Shown: piece by piece, positions 51,488-58,539 of the stretch
Layout of the letters: every line of letters starts with the position of its first letter
Position numbering within the stretch: the stretch's first letter is position 1
From: an uncultured Phascolarctobacterium sp.
GTDB taxonomy: Bacteria > Bacillota > Negativicutes > Acidaminococcales > Acidaminococcaceae
DNA: 64,000 bases
Reading direction: 5' to 3'
Assembly: GCA_947630795.1 (NCBI GenBank)
Contig: CANRJC010000005.1
Span: 1 to 64,000, forward strand
Notes under the pieces: model-generated
What the model saw: only the letters and a program-made list of their open reading frames with translations
Database searches by the model: none
Told to the model about the DNA's origin: nothing
Translations under genes and position numbers: made by a program

Positions 51488-52051
51488 ATGAGAAAAAATT
51501 TGAAATTGACCGAAGGGATCTTCCCCATGCCCGTGCTGATGATCGCCACTTATAACGAAGACGGCAGCGTGAACGTGATGAATGCTGCCTGGGGGACCAT
51601 GCAGGAAAGAAACACGGTGGCTTTGAATTTGTCGGAGGATCACAAAACGGTGGAGAACATCAAAGCCAGAGGCGCTTTCACCGTCAGCATCGCCGACGCG
51701 GCCCACGTGGCCGAGGCCGACTATTTCGGCGTGGTGAGCGGCAATAAAGAGCCGGCCAAATTCGCCAAGAGCGGCCTCACCGCCGTGAAGTCTTCTTTGG
51801 TGGACGCTCCCGTCATCGCAGAGTTCCCGCTCTGCTTGGAGTGCGAATTCATCGAGTATCAAAGCAACGCTTACGGCGTGGGCGTGATCGGCAAAGTGGT
51901 GAACGTCAGCGCCGACGAGAGAGTGATGAAGGGAGAGAAGGTGGACATGGCTTTGGTGGACGCCATCGCCTTCGACCCGTACACTCACGGTTATTATCGA
52001 GTGAAGGAAAGAGTGGGCGAGGCTTTCAAAGACGGCCTGAAGCTGAAATAA
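51488..52051 (+). CDS. Flavin reductase-like FMN-binding protein
   Basis: This protein of 187 residues is in the flavin reductase-like/FMN-binding split-barrel group: the opening FPMPVLMIATYNEDGSVNVMNAAWG, VALNLSEDHKTVENIKARGAFTVSI and the GVIGKVVNVSADE barrel closure. Such proteins bind FMN and reduce flavins or, in anaerobes, other electron carriers. It is a single gene with its own promoter and terminator. The exact partner is unknown. Confidence 0.85.
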   Translation: MRKNLKLTEGIFPMPVLMIATYNEDGSVNVMNAAWGTMQERNTVALNLSEDHKTVENIKARGAFTVSIADAAHVAEADYFGVVSGNKEPAKFAKSGLTAVKSSLVDAPVIAEFPLCLECEFIEYQSNAYGVGVIGKVVNVSADERVMKGEKVDMALVDAIAFDPYTHGYYRVKERVGEAFKDGLKLK

Positions 52052-52101
52052 AAAAGTTTTCGGCCCCGCCCCGAAAGTGAAAAGAAAAAGAATTTTTCGT
52101 G

Positions 52102-52140
52102 CAGCCCTGTCGAAGAAAGACGGGGCTGCGAATTTTTTTG
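52102..52140 (+). terminator. Terminator after the flavin reductase gene
   Basis: GCAGCCC-T-GTC and GAC-G-GGGCTGC arms, then GAATTTTTTT. Confidence 0.9.
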
Positions 52141-52540
52141 CGGGAAGGGCGAAGGGTGCTGTCATTTGCAAAAGAGCTTCGCCTTTGCTCCTTTTCATTT
52201 TTCCCTCTCGCCTCTTCATTTTAAGAAAGACCGCAGTTAAGGGGGCAAAATTTTAAAAATCGTCAAAAAATACCCCGTTAACTGGGGAAAAAGAGGGGGG
52301 GCGATCGGGCGAGGGGGCGAGGGAGAGGCGATTATAAACGGAAAATTTTTCGGGGAAGGATGAGGGGGCAGGCGCATATTTTAACCGTGTGCATTTGAAG
52401 ACGGTTAAAAAAGAAAGAGCCGCCCGAAGGAGCTCTTTTCGTTTGGAGGGATGTGGGGGAGTGGTAGCTGTAAACGGAAAATTTTTTTAGCAGCAAAAAC
52501 GCCATCTTTCGAGAAGTTTTGCCCAATAGCTGAACAAAAT
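52141..52540. other. G-rich spacer with direct repeats at the edge of the restriction island
   Basis: No gene is supported in this 400-nt stretch. It holds an inverted repeat (AGTTAAGGGG with CCCCGTTAACT, 52235-52283) and a purine-only G-rich run to about 52326. Two copies of (A/G)TAAACGGAAAATTTTT lie near 52334 and 52470. Between these are two hairpins (AACCGT/ACGGTT; AAAGAGC/GCTCTTT followed by a T-rich tail). Confidence 0.6.
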
Positions 52541-52542
52541 GT

Positions 52543-52571
52543 TTGATTTTTTCACGATATCGTGATATAGT
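52543..52571 (+). promoter_or_regulatory. Promoter with palindromic operator for the XRE controller
   Basis: TTGATT, 17 nt, TATAGT. The spacer contains the perfect 14-bp palindrome TCACGATATCGTGA (52552-52565), which ends right at the -10 hexamer. A repressor bound there would block RNA polymerase, as expected for autoregulation by the small HTH protein just downstream. Confidence 0.8.
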
Positions 52572-52606
52572 TTAGCTAGTTTCGAAATACTTCAGGAGGT
52601 ATGAGG

Positions 52607-52828
52607 ATGTCAGTAAGCTACAAACGACTTTTCGAGCTGTTGATTGATAGAGATATCACGACCGTACAACTACAGCAAAATGCCGGATACAGTGCCAACA
52701 TAACGACACGATTAAGAAATGACGATTATGTATCTATGGAATCGATTGAAAAGATCTGCAGCACGCTTCGTTGCGGTGTAGATGACATTCTCGAATTCGT
52801 ACCAAGAGATAAGAGAAGGTCTCTCTAA
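52607..52828 (+). CDS. XRE-family HTH controller of the restriction island
   Basis: This protein of 73 residues is almost wholly a Cro/CI-type helix-turn-helix: YKRLFELLIDRDITTVQLQQNAGYSANITTRLRNDDYVSMESIEKICSTLRCGVDDILEF. Small proteins of this kind often time expression of restriction-modification genes. The second ATG (52607) is chosen because AGGAGG lies 7 nt ahead of it, whereas the first ATG abuts that site. A palindrome over its promoter suggests it represses itself. Confidence 0.82.
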   Translation: MSVSYKRLFELLIDRDITTVQLQQNAGYSANITTRLRNDDYVSMESIEKICSTLRCGVDDILEFVPRDKRRSL

Positions 52829-52836
52829 GTCACTTT

Positions 52837-52949
52837 GATCGGGACTGTGTATTTTGATATCATTGGCCATCGATCCGGCGTCTGTCGGTGCTAATAAGGG
52901 ACTCGGCCCCGGCCAGTGTATAAATGAGCGGATCGATCGTTCATCGATC
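52837..52949 (+). repeat. Five GATC sites in the methyltransferase leader
   Basis: GATC occurs at 52837, 52872, 52931, 52935 and 52946. The last three are packed round CGATCGTTCATCGATCG just before the ribosome site. If the system recognises GATC, as Sau3AI-like enzymes do, methylation of these sites could feed back on expression. Confidence 0.6.
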
Positions 52950-52962
52950 GAAGGAGGGCTTT

Positions 52963-54180
52963 ATGGAAAAAACTATGTGTGAATTGTTTGCTGGTGTAGG
53001 TGGGTTCCGTTTGGGGTTCGACCGTCTCAGATCCGGGTGGAAGACTACTTGGTTCTCGCAATGGGAACCAGGAGCGAAAACGCAATGGGCTCACGATTGT
53101 TATTTGCAGCATTTTGGCGATAGCACAGACATGAACGGCAAATACCATACCGGCGATGATATCGGGACAGTAGAGAAGTCTACCATACCAGATCACACGC
53201 TTTTAGTCGGAGGTTTTCCCTGTCAGGATTACAGCGTGGCTCATACGCTCTCCTCTTCACACGGTATAGAAGGGAAAAAAGGTGTGTTGTGGTGGCAGAT
53301 CAGGGATACTCTCGTGGCAAAAAAAGCTCCTTTCTGTATCCTTGAGAATGTCGACAGGCTCTTGAAGTCGCCAGCAAAACAGCGTGGCCGTGATTTCGGA
53401 GTCATCTTGGCATGTTTAGCAGCACTCGGATATAGCGTAGAATGGCGTGTAGTCAATGCGGCACAGTACGGTGCAGCGCAACGCAGACGACGGACATTCA
53501 TTTTTGCCTATCACAACGACACCGGGTATGGAAGAAAAATGGCAAATATCCCTGCTGAGGATATCATTGAGAGGCACGGGTTCATGGCGAAAGCATTCCC
53601 CGTAAAAGATATGGGCAGCGTCTCGGAGAAGGTCCTTGGTGAAGATATCGTAGATGTGAGCGATAATTTTGCCTTCGATTTTGAAAATGCCGGACATATG
53701 AGGAACGGTATCATCCATACAGCAAAGATAGTCGAAGAGGAAGAAGAGCCTCGCATGTTAGGAGATATCTTGCAAAAAAACGTCGACGAAAAATTTTATA
53801 TCCCCGGCGATAAAATGGCTAAATGGACCTATTTGAAAGGCGCCAAAAAGATCCCCAGAACATCTAATGATGGCCACGAATATGTATTTTCAGAAGGTCC
53901 GATCGCCTTTCCGGATCCATGGGACAGGCCGGGGCGGACCATGCTCACCAGCGAATCTACCCTCAATCGTTCTACGCATGTCGTTTCTGATCCCGGAACA
54001 GGCAGATTAAGGCTCCTAACTCCTGTCGAAACAGAACGGCTGCAAGGGTTCGAAGACGAGTGGACCAATACAGGTATGCCCGACCGTATGCGTTATTTCT
54101 GCATGGGCAATGCATTAGTGGTCCCGATGATAACTAGGATGGGGAACGTACTTGATGAGATAATAGCTAATGAAAGTTGA
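52963..54180 (+). CDS. DNA cytosine-C5 methyltransferase 1 of the island
   Basis: This protein of 405 residues has the full motif set of C5 methyltransferases. Motif I is ELFAGVGGFRLGFDR, IV is GGFPCQDYSV with the catalytic Cys, VI is ILENVDRLL, VIII is AAQRRRRTFIFA. A target-recognition region covers about 190-310, IX is RRLTPVE-like (LRLLTPVETERLQGF) and X is MGNALVVPMI. It protects the host DNA from the endonuclease encoded next. The start at 52963 follows AAGGAGGG; an upstream ATG lies in the GATC-rich leader. It is paralogous to the second methyltransferase, with which it shares most motifs. Confidence 0.93.
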   Translation: MEKTMCELFAGVGGFRLGFDRLRSGWKTTWFSQWEPGAKTQWAHDCYLQHFGDSTDMNGKYHTGDDIGTVEKSTIPDHTLLVGGFPCQDYSVAHTLSSSHGIEGKKGVLWWQIRDTLVAKKAPFCILENVDRLLKSPAKQRGRDFGVILACLAALGYSVEWRVVNAAQYGAAQRRRRTFIFAYHNDTGYGRKMANIPAEDIIERHGFMAKAFPVKDMGSVSEKVLGEDIVDVSDNFAFDFENAGHMRNGIIHTAKIVEEEEEPRMLGDILQKNVDEKFYIPGDKMAKWTYLKGAKKIPRTSNDGHEYVFSEGPIAFPDPWDRPGRTMLTSESTLNRSTHVVSDPGTGRLRLLTPVETERLQGFEDEWTNTGMPDRMRYFCMGNALVVPMITRMGNVLDEIIANES

Positions 54181-54265
54181 TCACCAGCTTACATTTTTTA
54201 GGGAGCATGCACGTTGATAGATCCCCATCTTGACGATGTGATGCCGACTGAAAGAGGAGTTGACT

Positions 54266-55621
54266 ATGAAAGGCACACCATATACGACCGAAAAAGCGAT
54301 ACTGGAAAGAGCTCAAGAAGTCATAGGGATACCCTTGAAGTGCGTCGATAAGAAAGGGAGATTGGAGACGGGGAAAGGCGCTATCGGTACTGTCATAGAA
54401 GAGAGCTGGTTCGGCTATGCTCCTAATTCTGAGACCGAACCGGATTTTCCCGAAGCAGGGGTCGAGCTCAAAGTCACCCCGTACATTCGCAACAGAGACG
54501 ATAAGATACGTGCTAAAGAACGGCTGGTATGCAACATCATCAACTATATGGAAGAGTACACCAAAACATTCGAGACCAGTGCTTTTTGGCATAAGTGCAA
54601 AAAGATGCTGTTGATGTCATATGAGCATCGCTACGACATACCAAAGGGCGATCTCACGATAGATAGGGCTATCTTGTTCAAATTCCCGGATGAAGACCTC
54701 GTGATCATCGAGCGTGACTGGAAAGCGATCATAGACAAGGTCAGAGCAGGAAAGGCTCATGAGATCTCGGAAGGCGACACTATGTACCTTGCCGCCTGTA
54801 CTAAGGGCGCTGACGCATCATCTATGCGAAAGCAACCATGTTCTGATATACTGGCAAAGCAACGTGCTTATTCTCTAAAGGCAGCCTACATGACACAGAT
54901 ATTGAACAAATATATATTCGGTGACGTACAAAATGAGCGTATCATCAAAGATGTCAGACAACTCCAAAGATACTCTTTCGAAGAGTTGCTCATACAACGA
55001 CTCGCTCCGTTCTACGGGAAGACATTGACAGAATTGCTGGCGATGTATGGCATAAGGACCAGTGCAAAAAATGTGACCGAGATTATTTTGACCAAAATGC
55101 TCGGCCTAAATGAAAAGATGACAAAGTCTGAGGAATTTCAAAAAGCAGGCATTATACCAAAGACGATCAGGGTGAACCGCAACGGTAAGATTAAAGAAAG
55201 CATGTCTTTTCCAAAGTTTGATTTTATCGAGCTCAGCAAAGAGGAAGAATGGGAAGAATCGGGACTGTATAACTATTTGGCACCCACTAGATTCATGTTC
55301 GTCATCTTCAAAGAACGGAGCGATGGGGCGTTCGTTTTCGACAGGGTGTTGTTTTGGAACATCCCTAACGAAGATCTGGAAGAAGTAAAAAAGGTCTGGG
55401 AGCGTACTAGAGAGACGATAAAGAGGGGGGTCAAACTTACAGTGACCGCTCGCGGTGTAGAGAACGACCTGCCTAAGAAAAAAGATAACCCTGTCGCACA
55501 TGTACGTCCTCACGCTAGGGATACTAGTGATACTGCTCCTCTACCTGATGGTCGTATGATGGCAAAGCAATGTTTTTGGTTGAACAATACTTATATCGAA
55601 AAGCAGATAAAAAAGAAATGA
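54266..55621 (+). CDS. Sau3AI-family type II restriction endonuclease
   Basis: This protein of 451 residues resembles Sau3AI, a MutH-fold enzyme with an N-terminal catalytic and a C-terminal allosteric copy. The catalytic residues D60, E67 and K69 sit in EPDFPEAGVELKV, after KGAIGTVIEESWFGYAPN. The C-terminal copy ends with VRPHARDTSDTAPLPDGRMMAKQCFWLNNTYI in the family pattern. Sau3AI cuts at GATC, so GATC specificity is probable but untested. ATG 54266 has GAGGAGT 5 nt before it. It lies 85 nt behind methyltransferase 1. Confidence 0.88.
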   Translation: MKGTPYTTEKAILERAQEVIGIPLKCVDKKGRLETGKGAIGTVIEESWFGYAPNSETEPDFPEAGVELKVTPYIRNRDDKIRAKERLVCNIINYMEEYTKTFETSAFWHKCKKMLLMSYEHRYDIPKGDLTIDRAILFKFPDEDLVIIERDWKAIIDKVRAGKAHEISEGDTMYLAACTKGADASSMRKQPCSDILAKQRAYSLKAAYMTQILNKYIFGDVQNERIIKDVRQLQRYSFEELLIQRLAPFYGKTLTELLAMYGIRTSAKNVTEIILTKMLGLNEKMTKSEEFQKAGIIPKTIRVNRNGKIKESMSFPKFDFIELSKEEEWEESGLYNYLAPTRFMFVIFKERSDGAFVFDRVLFWNIPNEDLEEVKKVWERTRETIKRGVKLTVTARGVENDLPKKKDNPVAHVRPHARDTSDTAPLPDGRMMAKQCFWLNNTYIEKQIKKK

Positions 55622-55659
55622 GATCCGGAACATTTTCGGGAATGTAGGCATGAAGTTTT

Positions 55660-56115
55660 ATGAAACATCCGAAGTCTTATGATTCAATTCCGGAGACCAG
55701 AAAAAGAATGGCGCATGTCAGTTTGAAAGGCGGTAAAGCTGAGCGGATACTGGCAAAAGTTTTGTGGCATCGTGGCTATCGCTATCGCAAAAATGACAAA
55801 CGTTTGCCGGGATCGCCGGATATAGCTATATCTAAATATCGCATCGCTATCTTCGTCGACGGTGAATTCTGGCATGGTAAAGATTGGGAGATACGGCGGG
55901 ACAGGTTACAGCGAAATCGTGAGTATTGGATAGAAAAGATAGAAGAAAATATAGTGCGCGATCTTCGAAATGATAGGGCGCTAACAGGATCAGGATGGAT
56001 ACCTGTCCACTTTTGGGAAAAAGAGGTCATCAAGGATCTATCTGCTTGTGTAGATAAAGTCGAGCAGATCATATCGATGCGATCGCTCGACAGTACAGAG
56101 GGCACAGAGCACTGA
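55660..56115 (+). CDS. vsr: Very short patch repair endonuclease Vsr
   Basis: This protein of 151 residues is in the Vsr family: the opening TRKRMAHVSLKGGKAERILAKVLWHRGYRYRKNDKRLPGSPDI, then the catalytic FVDGEFWHGKDWE. Vsr nicks next to T:G mispairs that arise when 5-methylcytosine deaminates, so it fits between two C5 methyltransferases. It suggests that both methylate at C5 within a common site. It is co-directional with the endonuclease gene, with a 38-nt gap. Confidence 0.9.
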   Translation: MKHPKSYDSIPETRKRMAHVSLKGGKAERILAKVLWHRGYRYRKNDKRLPGSPDIAISKYRIAIFVDGEFWHGKDWEIRRDRLQRNREYWIEKIEENIVRDLRNDRALTGSGWIPVHFWEKEVIKDLSACVDKVEQIISMRSLDSTEGTEH

Positions 56116-56156
56116 TCCATTATCGACAATGTTTCCCTGTAAAGGAGCCTTCATCT

Positions 56157-57380
56157 ATGGAGCCTATAAGAACAGTAGAGCTTTTCGCGGGCGTCGGAGG
56201 TTTCCGTTTAGGGCTGGAAGCGGCATCTGACAGGTTTAAGGTCGTATGGGCGAACCAATGGGAACCATCTATGCAGGAGCAATATGCTTTTGATTGTTAT
56301 ACGGCTCATTTCGGTAACGACCGGTCCCAAGTTTGTCAAGATATCGCTAAAGTAAAAGGTTCTATACCCGATCATGACCTGTTAGTCGGCGGCTTCCCTT
56401 GTCAAGACTATTCCATCATGAAGAAAAACTCTGCCGGTATAGAAGGGCCGAAGGGAGCGCTATGGTGGCAGATAGACGACATATTAAGAGAAAAGCGCCC
56501 CAGATATCTGCTATTGGAGAACGTGGACAGGATACTTCGCTCTCCTGCCAAGCAATGCGGGCGAGATTTCTCCATGATCTTGCGCTGTTTGTATGATAAA
56601 GGTTATGCTGTCGAATGGCGAGTGATCAATGCCGCCGAATATGGGAACGCACAGCGCAGGCGACGGACTTTCATCCTAGCATATCACAGCGTGACCAAAA
56701 GGTTTCGCGATCTGGCAGAAGGGGTCTGCTCAAAATGGCTGAAGTTCATGCACAAATATTTGCTCGAAGGGTCTATATTGGCAAAAGCTTTTCCCATCAA
56801 AAGCCATGGTACGGATTATTCTAAATTTTGGATAGATGAGATGGTATACTCGGATGTCCAAGATCTTTCTGTACGACAAAAAGTATTCCTATATAACGCA
56901 GGACTGATGATGAACGGGCTCGTATACTCGATCGATGTCCATCCGCAGATGGAATCGCCCATAGCTTTACGTGATATATTGGAAGATGGACGAGTCGATG
57001 AACATTTCTTCTTACGAAAAGCCGATATGCCAAGTTGGAGATATGCCAAAGGAGCAAAAAGAGAGCAAAGGATCCGCCTGAACGGTGAAAAATATTGGTT
57101 CACTGAAGGTGTCGTCGAATTTCCGGAACCGTTAGATAGACCGGCGAGAACTATCCTTACATCTGAAACACAAGTCGGACGTACCTCTCATGTCGTAGCC
57201 GATCCGCAAACAGGCCGATTACGCACATTGACACCAGTCGAATGCGAGAGGTTGAATGGGTTCCCGGACGGTTGGACCGATACCGGTATGCCGGAAAAAA
57301 TGCGGTATTTTTGCATGGGCAATGCTTTGGTGGTCCCTCTGGTCACTAGGATAGGCGAAGGACTGATAGCCGATCTTTAG
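56157..57380 (+). CDS. DNA cytosine-C5 methyltransferase 2 of the island
   Basis: This protein of 407 residues is a paralogue of methyltransferase 1 with the same motifs (ELFAGVGGFRLGLE, GGFPCQDYSI, LLENVDRIL, NAQRRRRTFILA, MGNALVVPLV). The central target-recognition region differs more than the catalytic parts. Two enzymes could serve the two strands of an asymmetric site, or one could act on newly entered or hemimethylated DNA, as in DpnII-like systems. AAAGGAGCC precedes the ATG. It is the last gene of the island. Confidence 0.92.
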   Translation: MEPIRTVELFAGVGGFRLGLEAASDRFKVVWANQWEPSMQEQYAFDCYTAHFGNDRSQVCQDIAKVKGSIPDHDLLVGGFPCQDYSIMKKNSAGIEGPKGALWWQIDDILREKRPRYLLLENVDRILRSPAKQCGRDFSMILRCLYDKGYAVEWRVINAAEYGNAQRRRRTFILAYHSVTKRFRDLAEGVCSKWLKFMHKYLLEGSILAKAFPIKSHGTDYSKFWIDEMVYSDVQDLSVRQKVFLYNAGLMMNGLVYSIDVHPQMESPIALRDILEDGRVDEHFFLRKADMPSWRYAKGAKREQRIRLNGEKYWFTEGVVEFPEPLDRPARTILTSETQVGRTSHVVADPQTGRLRTLTPVECERLNGFPDGWTDTGMPEKMRYFCMGNALVVPLVTRIGEGLIADL

Positions 57381-57439
57381 TGGCAATGTTTATATTTCGT
57401 CTTCCATTTACTTCATTCATCTCGAAAGGAGCGCCCCTT

Positions 57440-57652
57440 ATGAAAACCGTCACCGTCGCCATCAAAGAGACCGTCGTTCAAGAGTTCAAAGTGACCGTGG
57501 ACTGCGATGACAAAAAAGAAGCGGTGAGCAAGGCCATCGACATTGCCATAGAAAAATACAAAAACTGCGAATTCGTTTTAGAGCCCGGTGAGCTGATCTG
57601 CAAACGCATCGCCGCCGTGAGCCCTCGACGCACAAAGTGGGAAGAATTTTGA
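57440..57652 (+). CDS. Small DpnD/PcfM-like protein
   Basis: This 70-residue protein begins MKTVTVAIKETVVQEFKVTVDC, then a helix KKEAVSKAIDIAIEKYKN and CEFVLEPGEL. The shape resembles DpnD/PcfM family proteins, some of which sit next to restriction genes, but the similarity is weak. Codon use is closer to the surrounding genome than to the island, so it may be native. Start at 57440 behind AAAGGAG. Confidence 0.5.
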   Translation: MKTVTVAIKETVVQEFKVTVDCDDKKEAVSKAIDIAIEKYKNCEFVLEPGELICKRIAAVSPRRTKWEEF

Positions 57653-57685
57653 GCTTCATTTCCCTTTCTGCCCTGCCTTGCTTAA

Positions 57686-57834
57686 AAAGTTTGGAGTGTG
57701 GAGCTTATTGAGTGTGGAGTGTGGAGTGAGAAGCAGAGCCTTTCATCCGCGTCGGGCATTTCACCCTCTTGCACAGCGTGCAAGTTTGTACGGTCCTGCT
57801 GAGGATACCCGGCGACCGCTCAATGACCGACGCT
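57686..57834 (+). repeat. Dispersed repeat, copy 1 (GGAGTGTGGAG type)
   Basis: The copy opens AGTTTGGAGTGTGGAGCTTA with several GGAGTGTGGAGTG steps, passes CAGAGC(C/T)TTTCATCCGC, and ends GCTCAATGACCGACGCT. The second copy at 58283-58450 has the same three blocks in the same order and orientation, while the DNA between the blocks differs. Confidence 0.75.
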
Positions 57835-58051
57835 ACACAAGCCATTGCTCTTCTTTTGGGTTTTGATCTATGTAAAAAAGGCAGCACGCCTTCTCTTCAC
57901 CGCAGCTGTGAAGGAAAACGCACTGCCTTTTGATTTTTTTGCAAGACTGCTTCTCTTCGAACTTTCGCGCGCGCATAACAGCACTGCCTTTCGTATAAGT
58001 ATATATATAATACTCTCTCCATTAGTAGTTAGTATATTAGAGAGAACGGGG

Positions 58052-58141
58052 ATGACGGAAAATAAGAAACGAAAGAAAAAACCGGCAAAAAAGAAAGCAA
58101 AGAAAAAAGCTGCTTTCGAGGTCTCAAAAAAAGCCCTCTAA
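58052..58141 (+). CDS. Putative 29-residue lysine-rich peptide
   Basis: A short frame encodes a very basic peptide with two KKKAKKK/KKKPAKKK-like blocks, similar in style to C-terminal tails of DNA- or RNA-binding proteins. A TATAAT is at 58006-58011 without a clear -35, a CTCTCT/AGAGAG inverted repeat lies in the leader and GAGAACGGGG precedes the ATG. It runs directly into the long hairpin downstream. It may be a real small protein or a chance frame in lysine-rich DNA. Confidence 0.35.
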   Translation: MTENKKRKKKPAKKKAKKKAAFEVSKKAL

Positions 58142-58280
58142 ATATATAAACGGGAAAAACGGACGATTTGTGACGTACCTGCGGAAAAAAATTTTCAAAA
58201 GCCGGTTTTTGCGGCTTCGAAAAAATTTTCTTCCGGCGACACGTCACAATTTGACGAAAAAACCCGTTTATATATATAGG
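58133..58280. repeat. Long imperfect inverted repeat of about 145 bp
   Basis: The left arm (ATATATAAACGGG, then GATTTGTGACGT) and right arm (ACGTCACAATTTGACG, then CCCGTTTATATATAT) are complementary with small bulges. The middle folds again round AAAATTTT and a GCCG/CGGC stem. The whole region can form one extended hairpin. It is flanked by the two GGAGTGTGGAG repeats. Confidence 0.8.
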
Positions 58281-58282
58281 GG

Positions 58283-58450
58283 CTTAAAGAGTTTGGAGTG
58301 TGGAGCTTAAAGAGTTTGGAGTGTGGAGTGAGGAGCTATGGAGAGCAGAGTGTGGAGAGTGTGAGAGTGGAGTGTGGAGAGCAGAGCTTTTCATCCGCAC
58401 GCCTAACGCTTCGACAGGCTCAGCGGGCGGCGTGCTCAATGACCGACGCT
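58283..58450 (+). repeat. Dispersed repeat, copy 2 (GGAGTGTGGAG type)
   Basis: Same opening, middle and closing blocks as copy 1. Its variable part contains CTTCGACAGGCTCAG, a short palindromic-type sequence seen as a scattered repeat in many bacterial genomes. Confidence 0.75.
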
Positions 58451-58483
58451 GCGTTAGCTCGGCGAAAATTTCAACGGCGGCTG

Positions 58484-58521
58484 CACAAAAAAAGACGGCC
58501 GCTCACGCGGCCGCCTCTGCT
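58484..58521 (-). terminator. Terminator after the carboxyltransferase gene
   Basis: Minus strand: GCGGCCGC, GTGA loop, GCGGCCG, TCTTTTTTT. Confidence 0.9.
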
Positions 58522-58539
58522 GCTTTTTCAAAGCAAGCG

